A model generated the notes under the pieces. That model did not search any database and was not told where the DNA came from. It saw nothing but the letters and a program-made list of their open reading frames with translations. DNA of 64,000 nt from Enterobacter sp. SA187 (GTDB lineage Bacteria; Pseudomonadota; Gammaproteobacteria; Enterobacterales; Enterobacteriaceae). Positions 52,021-62,729 of this stretch are shown piece after piece. Both the position numbers and the translations under genes were made by a program. How positions within the stretch are numbered: the first letter of the stretch is position 1; every line of letters begins with the position of its first letter. The stretch covers positions 1,054,001 through 1,118,000 of the forward strand of contig NZ_CP019113.1 of assembly GCF_001888805.2 (NCBI RefSeq), in the 5' to 3' direction.

Positions 52021-54435
52021 TTAGATATCGATGTTCGCGGCTTTCAGGGCGTTCTCTTCGATAAAGGCGCGGCGCGGTTCAACGGCGTCGCCCATTAAGG
52101 TCGTGAACAGCTGATCGGCGGCAATAGCATCTTTCACCGTGACGCGCAGCATACGGCGGCTGTCCGGATCCATGGTGGTTTCCCACAGCTGCTCCGGGTT
52201 CATCTCGCCCAGCCCTTTATAACGCTGGATAGACAGACCACGACGGGACTCTTTCACCAGCCAGTCCAGCGCCTGCTCGAAGCTGGCCACCGGCTGGCGA
52301 CGTTCGCCACGCTCGATAAAGGCGTCTTCTTCGATCAGACCGCGCAGTTTCTCACCCAGCGCGCACAGACGGCGGTATTCGCCACCGACAATGAACTCCT
52401 GCTCCAGCGGATAATCGGTATCCACACCGTGAGTACGTACGCGCACGACCGGCTCGAACAGTTTCAGCTCGGCGTTCTCGCGCACCGCGACGTTCCAGGT
52501 GCTGCCGTGCATTTCGTTTTCATTGAGCGTGTTGATAAGCTGCGTCACCCAGCCCGTCACTTTCGCTTCGTCGGTGAGATCGTCTTCCGTCAGCGTCGGC
52601 TGATAGATCAGCTCTTTCAGCAGCGCGCGCGGGTAGCGACGCTCCATGCGGCCAATCATTTTCTGCGCGCCGTTGAATTCAGCCACCAGTTTTTCCAGCG
52701 GCTCGCCAGCCAGAGCCGGAGCGCTGGCGTTGGTGTGCAGCGTGGCGCCGTCGAGAGCGATAGCGATCTGATACTGATCCATCGCTTCGTCGTCTTTGAT
52801 GTACTGTTCCTGCTTGCCTTTCTTCACTTTGTACAGCGGCGGCTGCGCAATGTAGACGTGGCCGCGCTCAACGATTTCCGGCATCTGACGGTAGAAGAAG
52901 GTCAACAGCAGCGTACGGATGTGCGAGCCATCGACGTCCGCATCGGTCATGATGATGATGCTGTGATAGCGCAGTTTGTCCGGGTTGTACTCGTCACGGC
53001 CAATGCCGCAGCCGAGAGCGGTGATAAGCGTTGCCACTTCCTGCGAGGCGAGCATCTTGTCGAAACGCGCTTTCTCAACGTTAAGGATTTTACCCTTCAG
53101 CGGCAGGATCGCCTGGTTCTTACGGTTACGTCCCTGCTTGGCAGAGCCGCCCGCAGAGTCCCCTTCCACCAGGTACAGTTCGGAGTGAGCCGGGTCGCGC
53201 TCCTGGCAATCCGCCAGTTTGCCCGGCAGACCGGCCAGATCCAGCGCGCCTTTACGACGGGTCATTTCACGGGCGCGACGGGCAGCCTCACGGGCGCGCG
53301 CCGCATCAATGATTTTACCGACGACGATTTTCGCGTCGTTCGGGTTTTCCAGCAGGTATTCTGACAGCAGTTCGTTCATCTGCTGCTCAACCGCCGATTT
53401 CACCTCGGAAGAAACCAGTTTGTCTTTGGTCTGGGAGGAGAATTTCGGATCCGGCACTTTCACCGATACCACAGCAATCAGGCCTTCACGCGCATCGTCG
53501 CCGGTGGCGCTGACTTTCGCTTTTTTGCTGTAGCCTTCTTTGTCCATGTAGGCGTTCAGGGTACGGGTCATTGCCGCACGGAAGCCAGCCAGGTGCGTAC
53601 CGCCATCCCGCTGCGGGATGTTGTTAGTAAAGCAGTAGATGTTTTCCTGGAAACCATCGTTCCACTGCAATGCCACTTCAACGCCGATACCATCTTTTTC
53701 GGTGGAGAAATAGAAGACATTAGGGTGGATCGGCGTTTTGTTTTTGTTGAGGTATTCAACAAACGCCTTGATGCCGCCTTCATAATGGAAGTGGTCTTCT
53801 TTACCGTCACGCTTGTCGATCAGGCGAATGGAGACGCCGGAGTTCAGGAACGACAGCTCGCGCAGACGCTTGGCCAGGATGTCATATTCAAATTCAACGA
53901 CGTTGGTGAAGGTTTCATGGCTCGGCCAGAAACGCACCTGCGTACCGGTAGCGTCGGTTTCACCGGTGACGGCCAGCGGTGCCTGCGGCACGCCGTGCAC
54001 GTAAGTCTGCTGGTGGATTTTGCCTTCACGACGGATCAGCAGCTCCAGTTTTTGCGACAGGGCGTTAACCACTGATACGCCCACACCGTGCAGACCACCG
54101 GACACTTTATAGGAGTTATCATCAAATTTACCGCCTGCGTGCAGTACGGTCATGATAACTTCCGCCGCCGACACGCCCTCTTCCGGGTGAATACCGGTCG
54201 GGATGCCACGGCCATCGTCCGTTACGGAGACAGAGTTATCGGCGTGGATCGTCACCACAATATCTTTACAGTGACCCGCGAGCGCTTCGTCGATAGCGTT
54301 ATCCACAACCTCGAATACCATATGGTGCAGGCCGGTGCCGTCATCCGTATCGCCGATATACATACCCGGGCGCTTACGCACCGCATCCAGCCCTTTGAGG
54401 ACTTTGATACTGGAGGAGTCATAAGAATTCGACAT
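52021..54435 (-). CDS. gyrB: DNA gyrase subunit B
   Basis: 804 aa as in E. coli. GHKL ATPase motifs (VVDNAIDEALAGH; DDGRGIPTGIH; GGLHGVGVSVVNALS), TOPRIM domain with EGDSAGGSAKQGR and DADVDGSHI, and C-terminal GyrA-binding part (RYKGLGEMNPEQLWETTMDP). The EGDSAGG and KNQAILPLKGK quinolone-linked segments look wild type. A TTG lies one codon upstream; the ATG at 54435 gives MSNSYDSSSIKVLKG. It is last in dnaA-dnaN-recF-gyrB. Confidence 0.98.
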   Translation of the reverse strand: MSNSYDSSSIKVLKGLDAVRKRPGMYIGDTDDGTGLHHMVFEVVDNAIDEALAGHCKDIVVTIHADNSVSVTDDGRGIPTGIHPEEGVSAAEVIMTVLHAGGKFDDNSYKVSGGLHGVGVSVVNALSQKLELLIRREGKIHQQTYVHGVPQAPLAVTGETDATGTQVRFWPSHETFTNVVEFEYDILAKRLRELSFLNSGVSIRLIDKRDGKEDHFHYEGGIKAFVEYLNKNKTPIHPNVFYFSTEKDGIGVEVALQWNDGFQENIYCFTNNIPQRDGGTHLAGFRAAMTRTLNAYMDKEGYSKKAKVSATGDDAREGLIAVVSVKVPDPKFSSQTKDKLVSSEVKSAVEQQMNELLSEYLLENPNDAKIVVGKIIDAARAREAARRAREMTRRKGALDLAGLPGKLADCQERDPAHSELYLVEGDSAGGSAKQGRNRKNQAILPLKGKILNVEKARFDKMLASQEVATLITALGCGIGRDEYNPDKLRYHSIIIMTDADVDGSHIRTLLLTFFYRQMPEIVERGHVYIAQPPLYKVKKGKQEQYIKDDEAMDQYQIAIALDGATLHTNASAPALAGEPLEKLVAEFNGAQKMIGRMERRYPRALLKELIYQPTLTEDDLTDEAKVTGWVTQLINTLNENEMHGSTWNVAVRENAELKLFEPVVRVRTHGVDTDYPLEQEFIVGGEYRRLCALGEKLRGLIEEDAFIERGERRQPVASFEQALDWLVKESRRGLSIQRYKGLGEMNPEQLWETTMDPDSRRMLRVTVKDAIAADQLFTTLMGDAVEPRRAFIEENALKAANIDI

Positions 54436-54463
54436 CAACGTTTCTCGCTCATTTAGTCTTGGG

Positions 54464-55537
54464 TTAATCCGTTATTTTACCCTTTTCCACGGTGAACATC
54501 TTCGAATTTTTGTCCGACATGTCCAGAACGTGTTCAGCGCTGATGGCGCTGACAAAGACCTGTGACTGCGTGGCTTTTAAGCGGCTGGCAAGCAGTCCGC
54601 GCCGTGCGTCATCAAGCTCTGAGGCAAAATCATCTATCAGGTATAAACAGCGTCGCCCGCTTTCACGGGTTAAGAACTCGCCCTGCGCCAGACGCAACGC
54701 ACACATCAGCAGTTTTAACTGCCCGCGTGAGAGCGTATCTTCCACCGGCGCGCCGTCGGCACGAATGCGGAAATCCGCCTTGTGCGGGCCGTGCGCGGTG
54801 TAGGTCAGCATGCGATCGCGCTCGAAGCTACGCTCCAGCACCTCGCCATAGTCGGTCTCTTTTTCCCAGCCGCGCTGGAAAGAGAAGCTCAGGGTGAATT
54901 CGGGTAGAAACTGTTTGCAGGTATCCGCCATATCTTCAGCGATGGCGGCGCTGTATTCGGCGCGCCATTGACTGATTTGTTCCGCCAGCGGGATCAACTC
55001 CTTATCCCACGGGCGCAACTGCGCATAGTGACTCACCTGGCGCAGCGCGGCGTTGCGTTGTTTCAGCAGACGCTTCAGGTTGCTCCAGGCGTTAAAGAAT
55101 CCGGCTTCATTGTGAAAGCATCCCCAGTCGATGAATGCTCTTCTGTATTTGGGGCCGCCGTTGAGTAAAGTAAACCCCTCGGGCGTAATCAGTTGCATCG
55201 GCATCAGCAGCGCCAGCTCAGCGACTTTGTGGCCGTCGGTGCCGTCGATACGCACTGTGCTATCGCCGAGCTTGTCTTTGGTCAGGCCGATTAAGGTTTC
55301 GCGCTCCTCGCCCTGCAGACGCCCGTGCAGAATAAACGACTCCTGCTCATGGCGAATGACGCGGCCAATTTGCAGACTGCGAAACGCCCGGCCATGACCG
55401 AGGGTGTAGATCGCCTCCAGCACGCTGGTTTTGCCGCTGCCGTTCGCGCCAACCAGGAAGTTAAAGCCGGGGGATAAAGCGAGATCCGCGCTCTCGATGT
55501 TGCGAAAGTCGCGGATCAACAAGCGGGTGAGCGACAT
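54464..55537 (-). CDS. recF: Recombination mediator RecF
   Basis: 357-aa SMC-like ATPase. Walker A GANGSGKTSVLEAI at about residues 30-43, signature LSRGQLKLLMCALRLAQ and Walker B YLIDDFASELDD. It works with RecO and RecR to load RecA at gaps. Its start codon shares one base with the dnaN stop. Confidence 0.97.
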   Translation of the reverse strand: MSLTRLLIRDFRNIESADLALSPGFNFLVGANGSGKTSVLEAIYTLGHGRAFRSLQIGRVIRHEQESFILHGRLQGEERETLIGLTKDKLGDSTVRIDGTDGHKVAELALLMPMQLITPEGFTLLNGGPKYRRAFIDWGCFHNEAGFFNAWSNLKRLLKQRNAALRQVSHYAQLRPWDKELIPLAEQISQWRAEYSAAIAEDMADTCKQFLPEFTLSFSFQRGWEKETDYGEVLERSFERDRMLTYTAHGPHKADFRIRADGAPVEDTLSRGQLKLLMCALRLAQGEFLTRESGRRCLYLIDDFASELDDARRGLLASRLKATQSQVFVSAISAEHVLDMSDKNSKMFTVEKGKITD

Positions 55538-56637
55538 TACAATCTCATTGGCATGACAACGTAGGCCGCGCTTTGGCTGGCTGCATCTTCAATCTGCACG
55601 CTGGAAACCGAATCCGTCAGCATAATGCGGACGTTTTCGCACTTCAGCGCGTTCAGCACATCCAGCACGTAACTGACGTTAAAGCCGATTTCCATATCCG
55701 TGCCGCCGTAAGTGACGTCGAGGATCTCTTCCGCCTCTTCCTGCTCAGGGTTATTGGCGGTGATTTTGATCTGGTTCTGGCTCACATAAAGACGTACACC
55801 GCGGAATTTCTCGTTGGAGAGGATCGCCGCGCGGGCAAAGGCCTGCTTCAGGATGTCGCAGCCTGCTTCAAGATGCTTGTCCGGGTTCTTCGGCAATACG
55901 CGGCGATAATCCGGGAAACGGCCATCAACCAGCTTGGATGTGAAGATAAAATCGCCGACGTGTGCGCGAATATTGTTGCTGCCGATTTGGATGCGCAGCG
56001 GCGAATCACCGCCGTCCAGCATACGCATCAGCTCGATCACGCCTTTACGCGGCACGATCACCGAATGGTTGGGCAGCGACTGCCCGACCGGCATGGAACA
56101 GACTGCCAGGCGGTGACCATCAGTCGCCACGGTGCGCAGCTCTTCGCCTTCGGTTTCAAACAGCATACCGTTTAAGTAATAACGCACGTCCTGATGCGCC
56201 ATGGAAAACTGGGTCGCTTCGATCAGGCGCTTCATGGTCGCCTGCGGCAGGGTGAATTCCACTTCGCTCTGCCAGTCGTCCAGATTCGGGAAGTCTGCCG
56301 CCGGCAGGGTCGACAGCGAGAAACGGCTGCGCCCGGAGCGTACCAGCATACGGTCGCCCTCCAGCTGTACGGCGATCTCGGCGCCTTCCGGCAGGCCACG
56401 GCAAATATCAAAGAATTTGCGCGCCGGAACGGTGGTCGCACCGGGTTCGTGCGGCTGCAGCAGCGCGACGCGGGCCACCATTTCCATTTCCAGATCGGTA
56501 CCGGTCAGCGACAATGCGCCGTCAGCAACCTGCAACAACAGGTTACCCAGAATAGGCAGCGTAGGACGACCACCCAGCGGGCCGCTGACCTGCTGGAGCG
56601 GCTTGAGTAAATGTTCACGTTCAACGGTAAATTTCAT
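55537..56637 (-). CDS. dnaN: DNA polymerase III beta sliding clamp
   Basis: 366 aa, same length as E. coli DnaN, starting MKFTVEREHLLKPLQQVSGPLGGRPTLPILGNLLLQ and ending VVMPMRL, the clamp C-terminus at the protein-binding pocket. Three clamp domains give a dimeric ring. It lies 18 nt after dnaA. Confidence 0.98.
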   Translation of the reverse strand: MKFTVEREHLLKPLQQVSGPLGGRPTLPILGNLLLQVADGALSLTGTDLEMEMVARVALLQPHEPGATTVPARKFFDICRGLPEGAEIAVQLEGDRMLVRSGRSRFSLSTLPAADFPNLDDWQSEVEFTLPQATMKRLIEATQFSMAHQDVRYYLNGMLFETEGEELRTVATDGHRLAVCSMPVGQSLPNHSVIVPRKGVIELMRMLDGGDSPLRIQIGSNNIRAHVGDFIFTSKLVDGRFPDYRRVLPKNPDKHLEAGCDILKQAFARAAILSNEKFRGVRLYVSQNQIKITANNPEQEEAEEILDVTYGGTDMEIGFNVSYVLDVLNALKCENVRIMLTDSVSSVQIEDAASQSAAYVVMPMRL

Positions 56638-56655
56638 AGCGTCACTTTCATCGCA

Positions 56656-58050
56656 TCACGAAGATAATGTTCTGATTAAATTGGAAAAGTCTTCTTTGAT
56701 ATCATGACTTTCTTCACGCAACTGCTCGATCTTACGGCAGGCATGCAGCACGGTAGTGTGGTCGCGGCCACCAAAGGCATCGCCGATTTCCGGCAGGCTG
56801 TGGTTGGTGAGCTCTTTCGCCAGCGCCATCGCCATCTGGCGTGGACGCGCTACCGAGCGGGAGCGGCGTTTGGACAGCAAATCCGCCACTTTAATTTTGT
56901 AATACTCCGCCACCGTTTTCTGAATGTTGTCGATGGTGACCAGTTTTTCCTGTAACGCCAGCAGATCGCGCAGGGCTTCCCGCACGAAATCAATAGTAAT
57001 GGCGCGACCGGTAAAGTTGGCGTTGGCAATGACGCGGTTCAGCGCGCCTTCCAGCTCACGTACGTTTGAGCGCAGACGCTTGGCGATAAAGAACGCCACT
57101 TCACCCGGCAGACGAATATCGTTTTCGTCGGCCTTCTTCATCAGGATCGCCACACGGGTTTCTAATTCCGGCGGTTCGATCGCGACGGTCAACCCCCAGC
57201 CGAAGCGGGATTTCAGACGATCCTCGACACCGTTGATCTCTTTGGGATAACGATCCGAGGTGAGAATGATCTGTTGATTACCTTCCAGCAAAGCGTTGAA
57301 GGTGTGGAAAAACTCTTCCTGGGATCGTTCTTTATTAGCAAAGAACTGGATGTCATCGATCAGCAGGGCGTCAACGGAGCGGTAGTAGCGTTTAAACTCT
57401 TCGATCGCGTTGTTTTGCAGGGCTTTTACCATGTCCTGAACAAAACGCTCGGAGTGCATATACACCACTTTGGCGTTCGGCTTACGCGCCACGATGCCGT
57501 TGCCTACCGCGTGCAGCAGGTGCGTTTTACCCAGACCTGTTCCCCCATAAAGGAAGAGCGGGTTATACGCGCCGCCTGGGTTATCCGCCACCTGACGGGC
57601 CGCAGCGCGGGCCAGCTGGTTGGATTTACCCTCAACGAAGTTATCAAAGGTGTGTTTGACGTTAACGTTGGAGCGATAGGTTGGCTCCGCGGGAGCCGGG
57701 ACGTTATCCCAGCCTGAGCGTGCGGGCGCGGGGCGCGGGGTATGCACCGCCGCCACCTGCGCGGGCGCGGCGACGTTCACCGTCTCCCTGACGGTCTGCG
57801 TGACCGGTTTGGTTCCCACTTCAAAACGCAGCTGGGGGACATCAGTACCGCAGAAATCATTGAGCAGCCCGTTGATGTTATTAAGGTATTTATCCCTTAC
57901 CCAATCGAGCACAAAACGGTTTGGCGCATACAAAGCCAGCGTGTTATCACTCAGTTCCGCCTGCAATGGGCGGATCCACATACTAAATTCTGTGGCTGGT
58001 AACTCATCCTGCAATCGGGCAAGACACTGCTGCCAAAGCGAAAGTGACAC
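56656..58050 (-). CDS. dnaA: Replication initiator DnaA
   Basis: 464 aa: DnaB-interacting N-terminal domain, variable linker (AAPAQVAAVHTPRPAPAR), AAA+ domain with Walker A GGTGLGKTH and Walker B LLIDDIQFF, and DNA-binding domain IV with GGRDHTTVLHACRKIEQL. The start is GTG at 58050 (SLSLWQQCLARLQDELPATEFSMW), as in E. coli. Upstream lie a DnaA box and a dense GATC cluster that serve autoregulation. Confidence 0.98.
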   Translation of the reverse strand: MSLSLWQQCLARLQDELPATEFSMWIRPLQAELSDNTLALYAPNRFVLDWVRDKYLNNINGLLNDFCGTDVPQLRFEVGTKPVTQTVRETVNVAAPAQVAAVHTPRPAPARSGWDNVPAPAEPTYRSNVNVKHTFDNFVEGKSNQLARAAARQVADNPGGAYNPLFLYGGTGLGKTHLLHAVGNGIVARKPNAKVVYMHSERFVQDMVKALQNNAIEEFKRYYRSVDALLIDDIQFFANKERSQEEFFHTFNALLEGNQQIILTSDRYPKEINGVEDRLKSRFGWGLTVAIEPPELETRVAILMKKADENDIRLPGEVAFFIAKRLRSNVRELEGALNRVIANANFTGRAITIDFVREALRDLLALQEKLVTIDNIQKTVAEYYKIKVADLLSKRRSRSVARPRQMAMALAKELTNHSLPEIGDAFGGRDHTTVLHACRKIEQLREESHDIKEDFSNLIRTLSS

Positions 58051-58804
<754 letters not shown>

Positions 58805-58819
58805 TAAAGCTAACCCTGC

Positions 58820-59179
58820 GTGGTTAAGCTCGCATTTCCCAGGGAGTTACGCTTGTTAACTCCCAATCATTTCACATTCGTCTTCCAGCAGCCACAACGG
58901 GCTGGCACGCCGCAAATCACCATCCTCGGCCGCCTGAATTCGCTGGGGCATCCCCGTATCGGTCTTACCGTCGCCAAGAAAAATGTTAAACGTGCGCATG
59001 AACGCAACAGGATCAAACGCCTGACGCGCGAAAGCTTCCGTTTACGTCAGCATGAACTCCCAGCAATGGATTTCGTGGTGGTGGCGAAAAAGGGGGTTGC
59101 TGACCTCGATAACCGTGCTCTCTCGGAAGCGTTGGAAAAATTATGGCGCCGCCACTGTCGCCTGGCTCAAGGCTCCTGA
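58820..59179 (+). CDS. rnpA: Ribonuclease P protein component
   Basis: 119 aa, GTG start, with the RNR motif HERNRIKRLTRESFRLRQHELP that contacts the RNase P RNA. It matures tRNA 5' ends together with rnpB RNA. Its end overlaps yidD by 37 nt. Confidence 0.98.
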   Translation: MVKLAFPRELRLLTPNHFTFVFQQPQRAGTPQITILGRLNSLGHPRIGLTVAKKNVKRAHERNRIKRLTRESFRLRQHELPAMDFVVVAKKGVADLDNRALSEALEKLWRRHCRLAQGS

Positions 59180-59400
59180 TAGCCCTTATTAGGGTTTATC
59201 AACGCCTGATTAGTCCGCTACTCGGGCCACATTGCCGTTTCACTCCAACCTGTTCGGCCTACGGAATTGAGGCATTGCGCAGGTTTGGAGTGATAAAAGG
59301 CAGTTGGTTGACGGTGAAACGCGTATTAAAATGCCACCCTTTACACCCGGGTGGCGACGACCCCGTCCCGCCAGGACCTTTTAATACCAGAGAACACTAA
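59143..59400 (+). CDS. yidD: Membrane protein insertion efficiency factor YidD
   Basis: 85 aa with the conserved CRFTPTCSAYGIEALRRFGVIKGSWLTVKRVLKCHPLHPGG. It is an amphipathic membrane-associated protein that assists YidC-dependent insertion. It overlaps rnpA and lies 2 nt before yidC, so translation is coupled. Confidence 0.96.
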   Translation: MAPPLSPGSRLLIALIRVYQRLISPLLGPHCRFTPTCSAYGIEALRRFGVIKGSWLTVKRVLKCHPLHPGGDDPVPPGPFNTREH

Positions 59401-59402
59401 CG

Positions 59403-61049
59403 ATGGATTCGCAACGCAATCTTCTTGTCATCGCTTTGTTGTTCGTGTCTTTCATGATCTGGCAAGCCTGGGAGCAGGATAAAAATCCTCAGCCTCAGGC
59501 GCAGCAGACCACGCAGACTACGACCACCGCAGCGGGTAGCGCCGCAGACCAGGGCGTACCAGCCAGTGGCCAGGGAAAACTGATTACCGTTAAGACCGAT
59601 GTGCTGTCTCTTACCATCAACACCCGTGGTGGTGATGTTGAACAAGCGCAGCTGTTAGGTTATCCGAAAGAACTGGGTTCTTCTGAGCCGTTCCAGTTGC
59701 TGGAAACCACCCCGGAGTTCATCTATCAGGCACAAAGCGGCCTGACAGGTCGTGATGGCCCGGATAATCCGGCTAACGGCGCACGTCCGCTGTATAACGT
59801 CACCAGTGACGCCTTTGTGCTGGCGGATGGCCAGAACGAACTGGCGATCCCAATGACCTATACCGACGCGGCAGGCAACACCTTCACCAAAACCTTTACG
59901 CTGAAACGCGGTGAGTATGCGGTGAACGTTGGCTACAACGTGCAGAACAGCAGCGCGAAACCGCTGGAAGTGGCAACCTTCGGCCAGCTGAAGCAATCCA
60001 TCAATCTGCCGGCTCATCGTGACACCGGAAGCAGCAACTTTGCGCTGCATACCTTCCGTGGCGCGGCGTACTCCACGCCAGATGAGAAGTACGAAAAATA
60101 TAAATTCGATACTATTGCCGACAACGAAAACCTGAACGTCACCGCAAACGGCGGCTGGGTTGCGATGCTGCAACAGTACTTCGCAACCGCGTGGGTTCCG
60201 CGTAACGACGTGGCAAACAATTTCTACACCAACAACCTGGGCAATGGCGTTGCCGCTATCGGCTATAAGTCTGCGCCGGTTCTGGTTCAGCCGGGTCAAA
60301 CCGGTGCGCTGAGCAGCACCCTGTGGGTGGGTCCGGAAATTCAGGACAAAATGGCTGCTGTTGCGCCGCACCTTGATCTGACCGTGGATTACGGCTGGTT
60401 GTGGTTCATCTCTCAGCCGCTGTTCAAACTGCTGAAATGGATCCATAGCTTCCTGGGTAACTGGGGCTTCTCCATCATCGTTATTACCTTTATCGTTCGT
60501 GGCATCATGTACCCGCTGACCAAAGCGCAGTACACCTCCATGGCGAAGATGCGTATGCTGCAGCCTAAAATTCAGGCCATGCGTGAGCGTCTGGGTGATG
60601 ACAAGCAACGTCAGAGCCAGGAAATGATGGCGCTGTACAAAGCAGAGAAGGTTAACCCGCTGGGCGGCTGCTTCCCGCTGCTTATCCAGATGCCAATCTT
60701 CCTGGCGCTGTACTACATGCTGATGGGCTCCATTGAACTGCGTCATGCGCCGTTCGCGCTGTGGATCCATGACCTGTCCGCACAAGACCCGTACTACATT
60801 CTGCCGATCCTGATGGGCGTGACCATGTTCTTCATTCAGAAGATGTCGCCGACGACCGTTACCGATCCGATGCAGCAGAAAATCATGACCTTTATGCCGG
60901 TCATCTTTACGGTGTTCTTCCTGTGGTTCCCGTCTGGTCTGGTGCTGTACTATATCGTCAGCAACCTGGTGACCATTCTGCAACAACAGATGATTTACCG
61001 TGGTCTGGAGAAACGTGGCCTGCATAGCCGCGAGAAGAAAAGCTCCTGA
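59403..61049 (+). CDS. yidC: Membrane protein insertase YidC
   Basis: 548 aa: N-terminal membrane helix, large periplasmic beta domain (about residues 55-340, with a variable QAQQTTQTTTTAAG linker), then five helices of the Oxa1 fold (GFSIIVITFIVRGIMYPLTKAQYTSMAKMRMLQPKIQ; GGCFPLLIQMPIFLALYYML). It ends with a basic tail. It inserts inner-membrane proteins alone or with Sec. Confidence 0.98.
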   Translation: MDSQRNLLVIALLFVSFMIWQAWEQDKNPQPQAQQTTQTTTTAAGSAADQGVPASGQGKLITVKTDVLSLTINTRGGDVEQAQLLGYPKELGSSEPFQLLETTPEFIYQAQSGLTGRDGPDNPANGARPLYNVTSDAFVLADGQNELAIPMTYTDAAGNTFTKTFTLKRGEYAVNVGYNVQNSSAKPLEVATFGQLKQSINLPAHRDTGSSNFALHTFRGAAYSTPDEKYEKYKFDTIADNENLNVTANGGWVAMLQQYFATAWVPRNDVANNFYTNNLGNGVAAIGYKSAPVLVQPGQTGALSSTLWVGPEIQDKMAAVAPHLDLTVDYGWLWFISQPLFKLLKWIHSFLGNWGFSIIVITFIVRGIMYPLTKAQYTSMAKMRMLQPKIQAMRERLGDDKQRQSQEMMALYKAEKVNPLGGCFPLLIQMPIFLALYYMLMGSIELRHAPFALWIHDLSAQDPYYILPILMGVTMFFIQKMSPTTVTDPMQQKIMTFMPVIFTVFFLWFPSGLVLYYIVSNLVTILQQQMIYRGLEKRGLHSREKKSS

Positions 61050-61056
61050 CGTCATG

Positions 61057-61129
61057 TTTGCCGGGTAAGCAAAGCGCCACCCGGCAAACAGAAAAGTTCT
61101 GACAGGGCGGTCGATTGACCGCCTTTTTT
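61057..61129 (+). terminator. REP-like hairpin plus rho-independent terminator after yidC
   Basis: A REP-like palindrome TTTGCCGGGT...ACCCGGCAAA (61057-61088) is followed by a perfect 7-bp stem GGCGGTC/GACCGCC with a GATT loop and six T (61106-61129). The second element is a clear terminator of the rpmH-rnpA-yidD-yidC operon. Confidence 0.88.
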
Positions 61130-61151
61130 ATTGGTTTTAAAGAGATAAATC

Positions 61152-62516
61152 ATGAGCCATAACGACACTATCGTTGCGCAGGCCACCCCCCCTGGACGCG
61201 GTGGCGTGGGCATTCTGCGCATCTCTGGCCTTAAAGCGCGGGAAGTGGCTGACGTTGTACTGGGCAAGCTGCCGAAGCCGCGTTACGCCGATTACCTGCC
61301 GTTTCAGGATGTTGATGGCAGCGCGCTGGATCAGGGGATCGCGCTGTGGTTCCCCGGCCCCAACTCCTTTACCGGGGAAGACGTGCTGGAACTCCAGGGG
61401 CACGGCGGACCGGTTATTCTCGATCTGCTGTTAAAACGCATCCTGAAGATCCCCGGCGTGCGTATTGCGCGGCCTGGCGAGTTCTCTGAACGCGCCTTCC
61501 TCAACGATAAGCTGGATCTGGCCCAGGCCGAGGCCATTGCCGATCTCATCGACGCCAGCTCAGAACAGGCCGCACGCTCGGCGCTGAACTCGTTGCAGGG
61601 CGCGTTTTCCGCCCGCGTGAATCATCTGGTGGAAGCACTCACTCACTTACGCATTTACGTTGAAGCGGCCATCGACTTTCCGGACGAAGAAATTGATTTT
61701 CTCTCTGACGGTAAAATCGAAGCGCAGCTTAACGAGGTGATTGGCGATCTGGATGCCGTTCGCGCTGAAGCGCGTCAGGGCAGCCTGCTGCGGGAAGGGA
61801 TGAAAGTGGTGATCGCAGGCCGTCCGAATGCCGGTAAATCCAGCCTGCTGAACGCGCTGGCCGGGCGTGAGGCGGCGATTGTCACCGATATCGCCGGTAC
61901 CACGCGTGATGTGCTGCGCGAGCATATTCATATCGACGGGATGCCGCTGCATATCATTGATACTGCCGGTCTGCGCGAAGCCAGCGATGAAGTCGAGCGT
62001 ATTGGTATCGAGCGCGCCTGGCAGGAGATCGAACAGGCTGACCGGGTATTGTTTATGGTGGACGGCACCACCACCAGCGCAGTTGATCCGGCAGAAATCT
62101 GGCCCGATTTTATCGCCCGGCTGCCGGCAAAGTTACCTATTACCGTGGTGCGTAACAAAGCAGACATCACCGGCGAGACGCTGGGCATCAGTGATGTGAA
62201 TGGTCACTCACTTGTGCGCCTCTCCGCGCGCACCGGCGAGGGTGTGGATGTACTGCGCCACCATCTTAAAGCCAGCATGGGCTTTGATACGCGTATGGAA
62301 GGCGGCTTTATGGCGCGTCGTCGTCATTTACAGGCGCTGGAACTGGCGGCTGACCATCTGCAACAGGGTAAGGCGCAACTGCTCGGCGCATGGGCTGGCG
62401 AACTGCTGGCGGAAGAGCTGCGGCTGGCGCAGCTGGCGTTAAGCGAGATCACCGGCGAGTTCACGTCCGACGATCTGCTGGGCCGGATCTTCTCCAGTTT
62501 CTGCATCGGTAAGTGA
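61152..62516 (+). CDS. mnmE: tRNA modification GTPase MnmE
   Basis: 454 aa. N-terminal folate-binding domain (IVAQATPPGRGGVGILRISG), G domain with GRPNAGKSSLLNAL, GTTRD, DTAGLR and NKAD, and the C-terminal FCIGK with the catalytic cysteine. With MnmG it makes 5-carboxymethylaminomethyluridine-type changes at wobble U34. E. coli has tnaCAB after it, which is absent here. Confidence 0.98.
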   Translation: MSHNDTIVAQATPPGRGGVGILRISGLKAREVADVVLGKLPKPRYADYLPFQDVDGSALDQGIALWFPGPNSFTGEDVLELQGHGGPVILDLLLKRILKIPGVRIARPGEFSERAFLNDKLDLAQAEAIADLIDASSEQAARSALNSLQGAFSARVNHLVEALTHLRIYVEAAIDFPDEEIDFLSDGKIEAQLNEVIGDLDAVRAEARQGSLLREGMKVVIAGRPNAGKSSLLNALAGREAAIVTDIAGTTRDVLREHIHIDGMPLHIIDTAGLREASDEVERIGIERAWQEIEQADRVLFMVDGTTTSAVDPAEIWPDFIARLPAKLPITVVRNKADITGETLGISDVNGHSLVRLSARTGEGVDVLRHHLKASMGFDTRMEGGFMARRRHLQALELAADHLQQGKAQLLGAWAGELLAEELRLAQLALSEITGEFTSDDLLGRIFSSFCIGK

Positions 62517-62729
62517 TCTCTTTAAAATAAACATTGCTACTCACTAAGGATCTGTGCGTTAATAGACTCATTGGTTTGACGCACAGACCTTTAAAGCAGT
62601 TAGTAAAGTAGTCCTCCAGAAGTTATCCAAAGATACCCTTCGTCGTGAGCTTCTCTTAATCGCTTCAAAAATTCTGTCAAGCACACCATCGCGCCGAAAG
62701 GCACTAATTCAATATCAAAGGTAATTTCT
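62517..62729 (+). promoter_or_regulatory. Cold-shock leader with cold box
   Basis: The 213-nt leader of the csp gene contains TGACGCACAGA at 62577-62587, one base away from the cspA cold box TGACGTACAGA. The box is paired in a 9-bp inverted repeat TCTGTGCGT/ACGCACAGA (62551-62559 with 62579-62587). Such long structured leaders control Csp translation and mRNA stability at low temperature. The hairpin could also help end mnmE transcripts. Confidence 0.7.

Noticed and set aside
59655..61055. 466-aa open frame antisense to yidC
   Set aside because: It is a shadow of yidC codon bias: His/Gln/Arg-rich, no ribosome site, no family pattern. yidC itself is certain.
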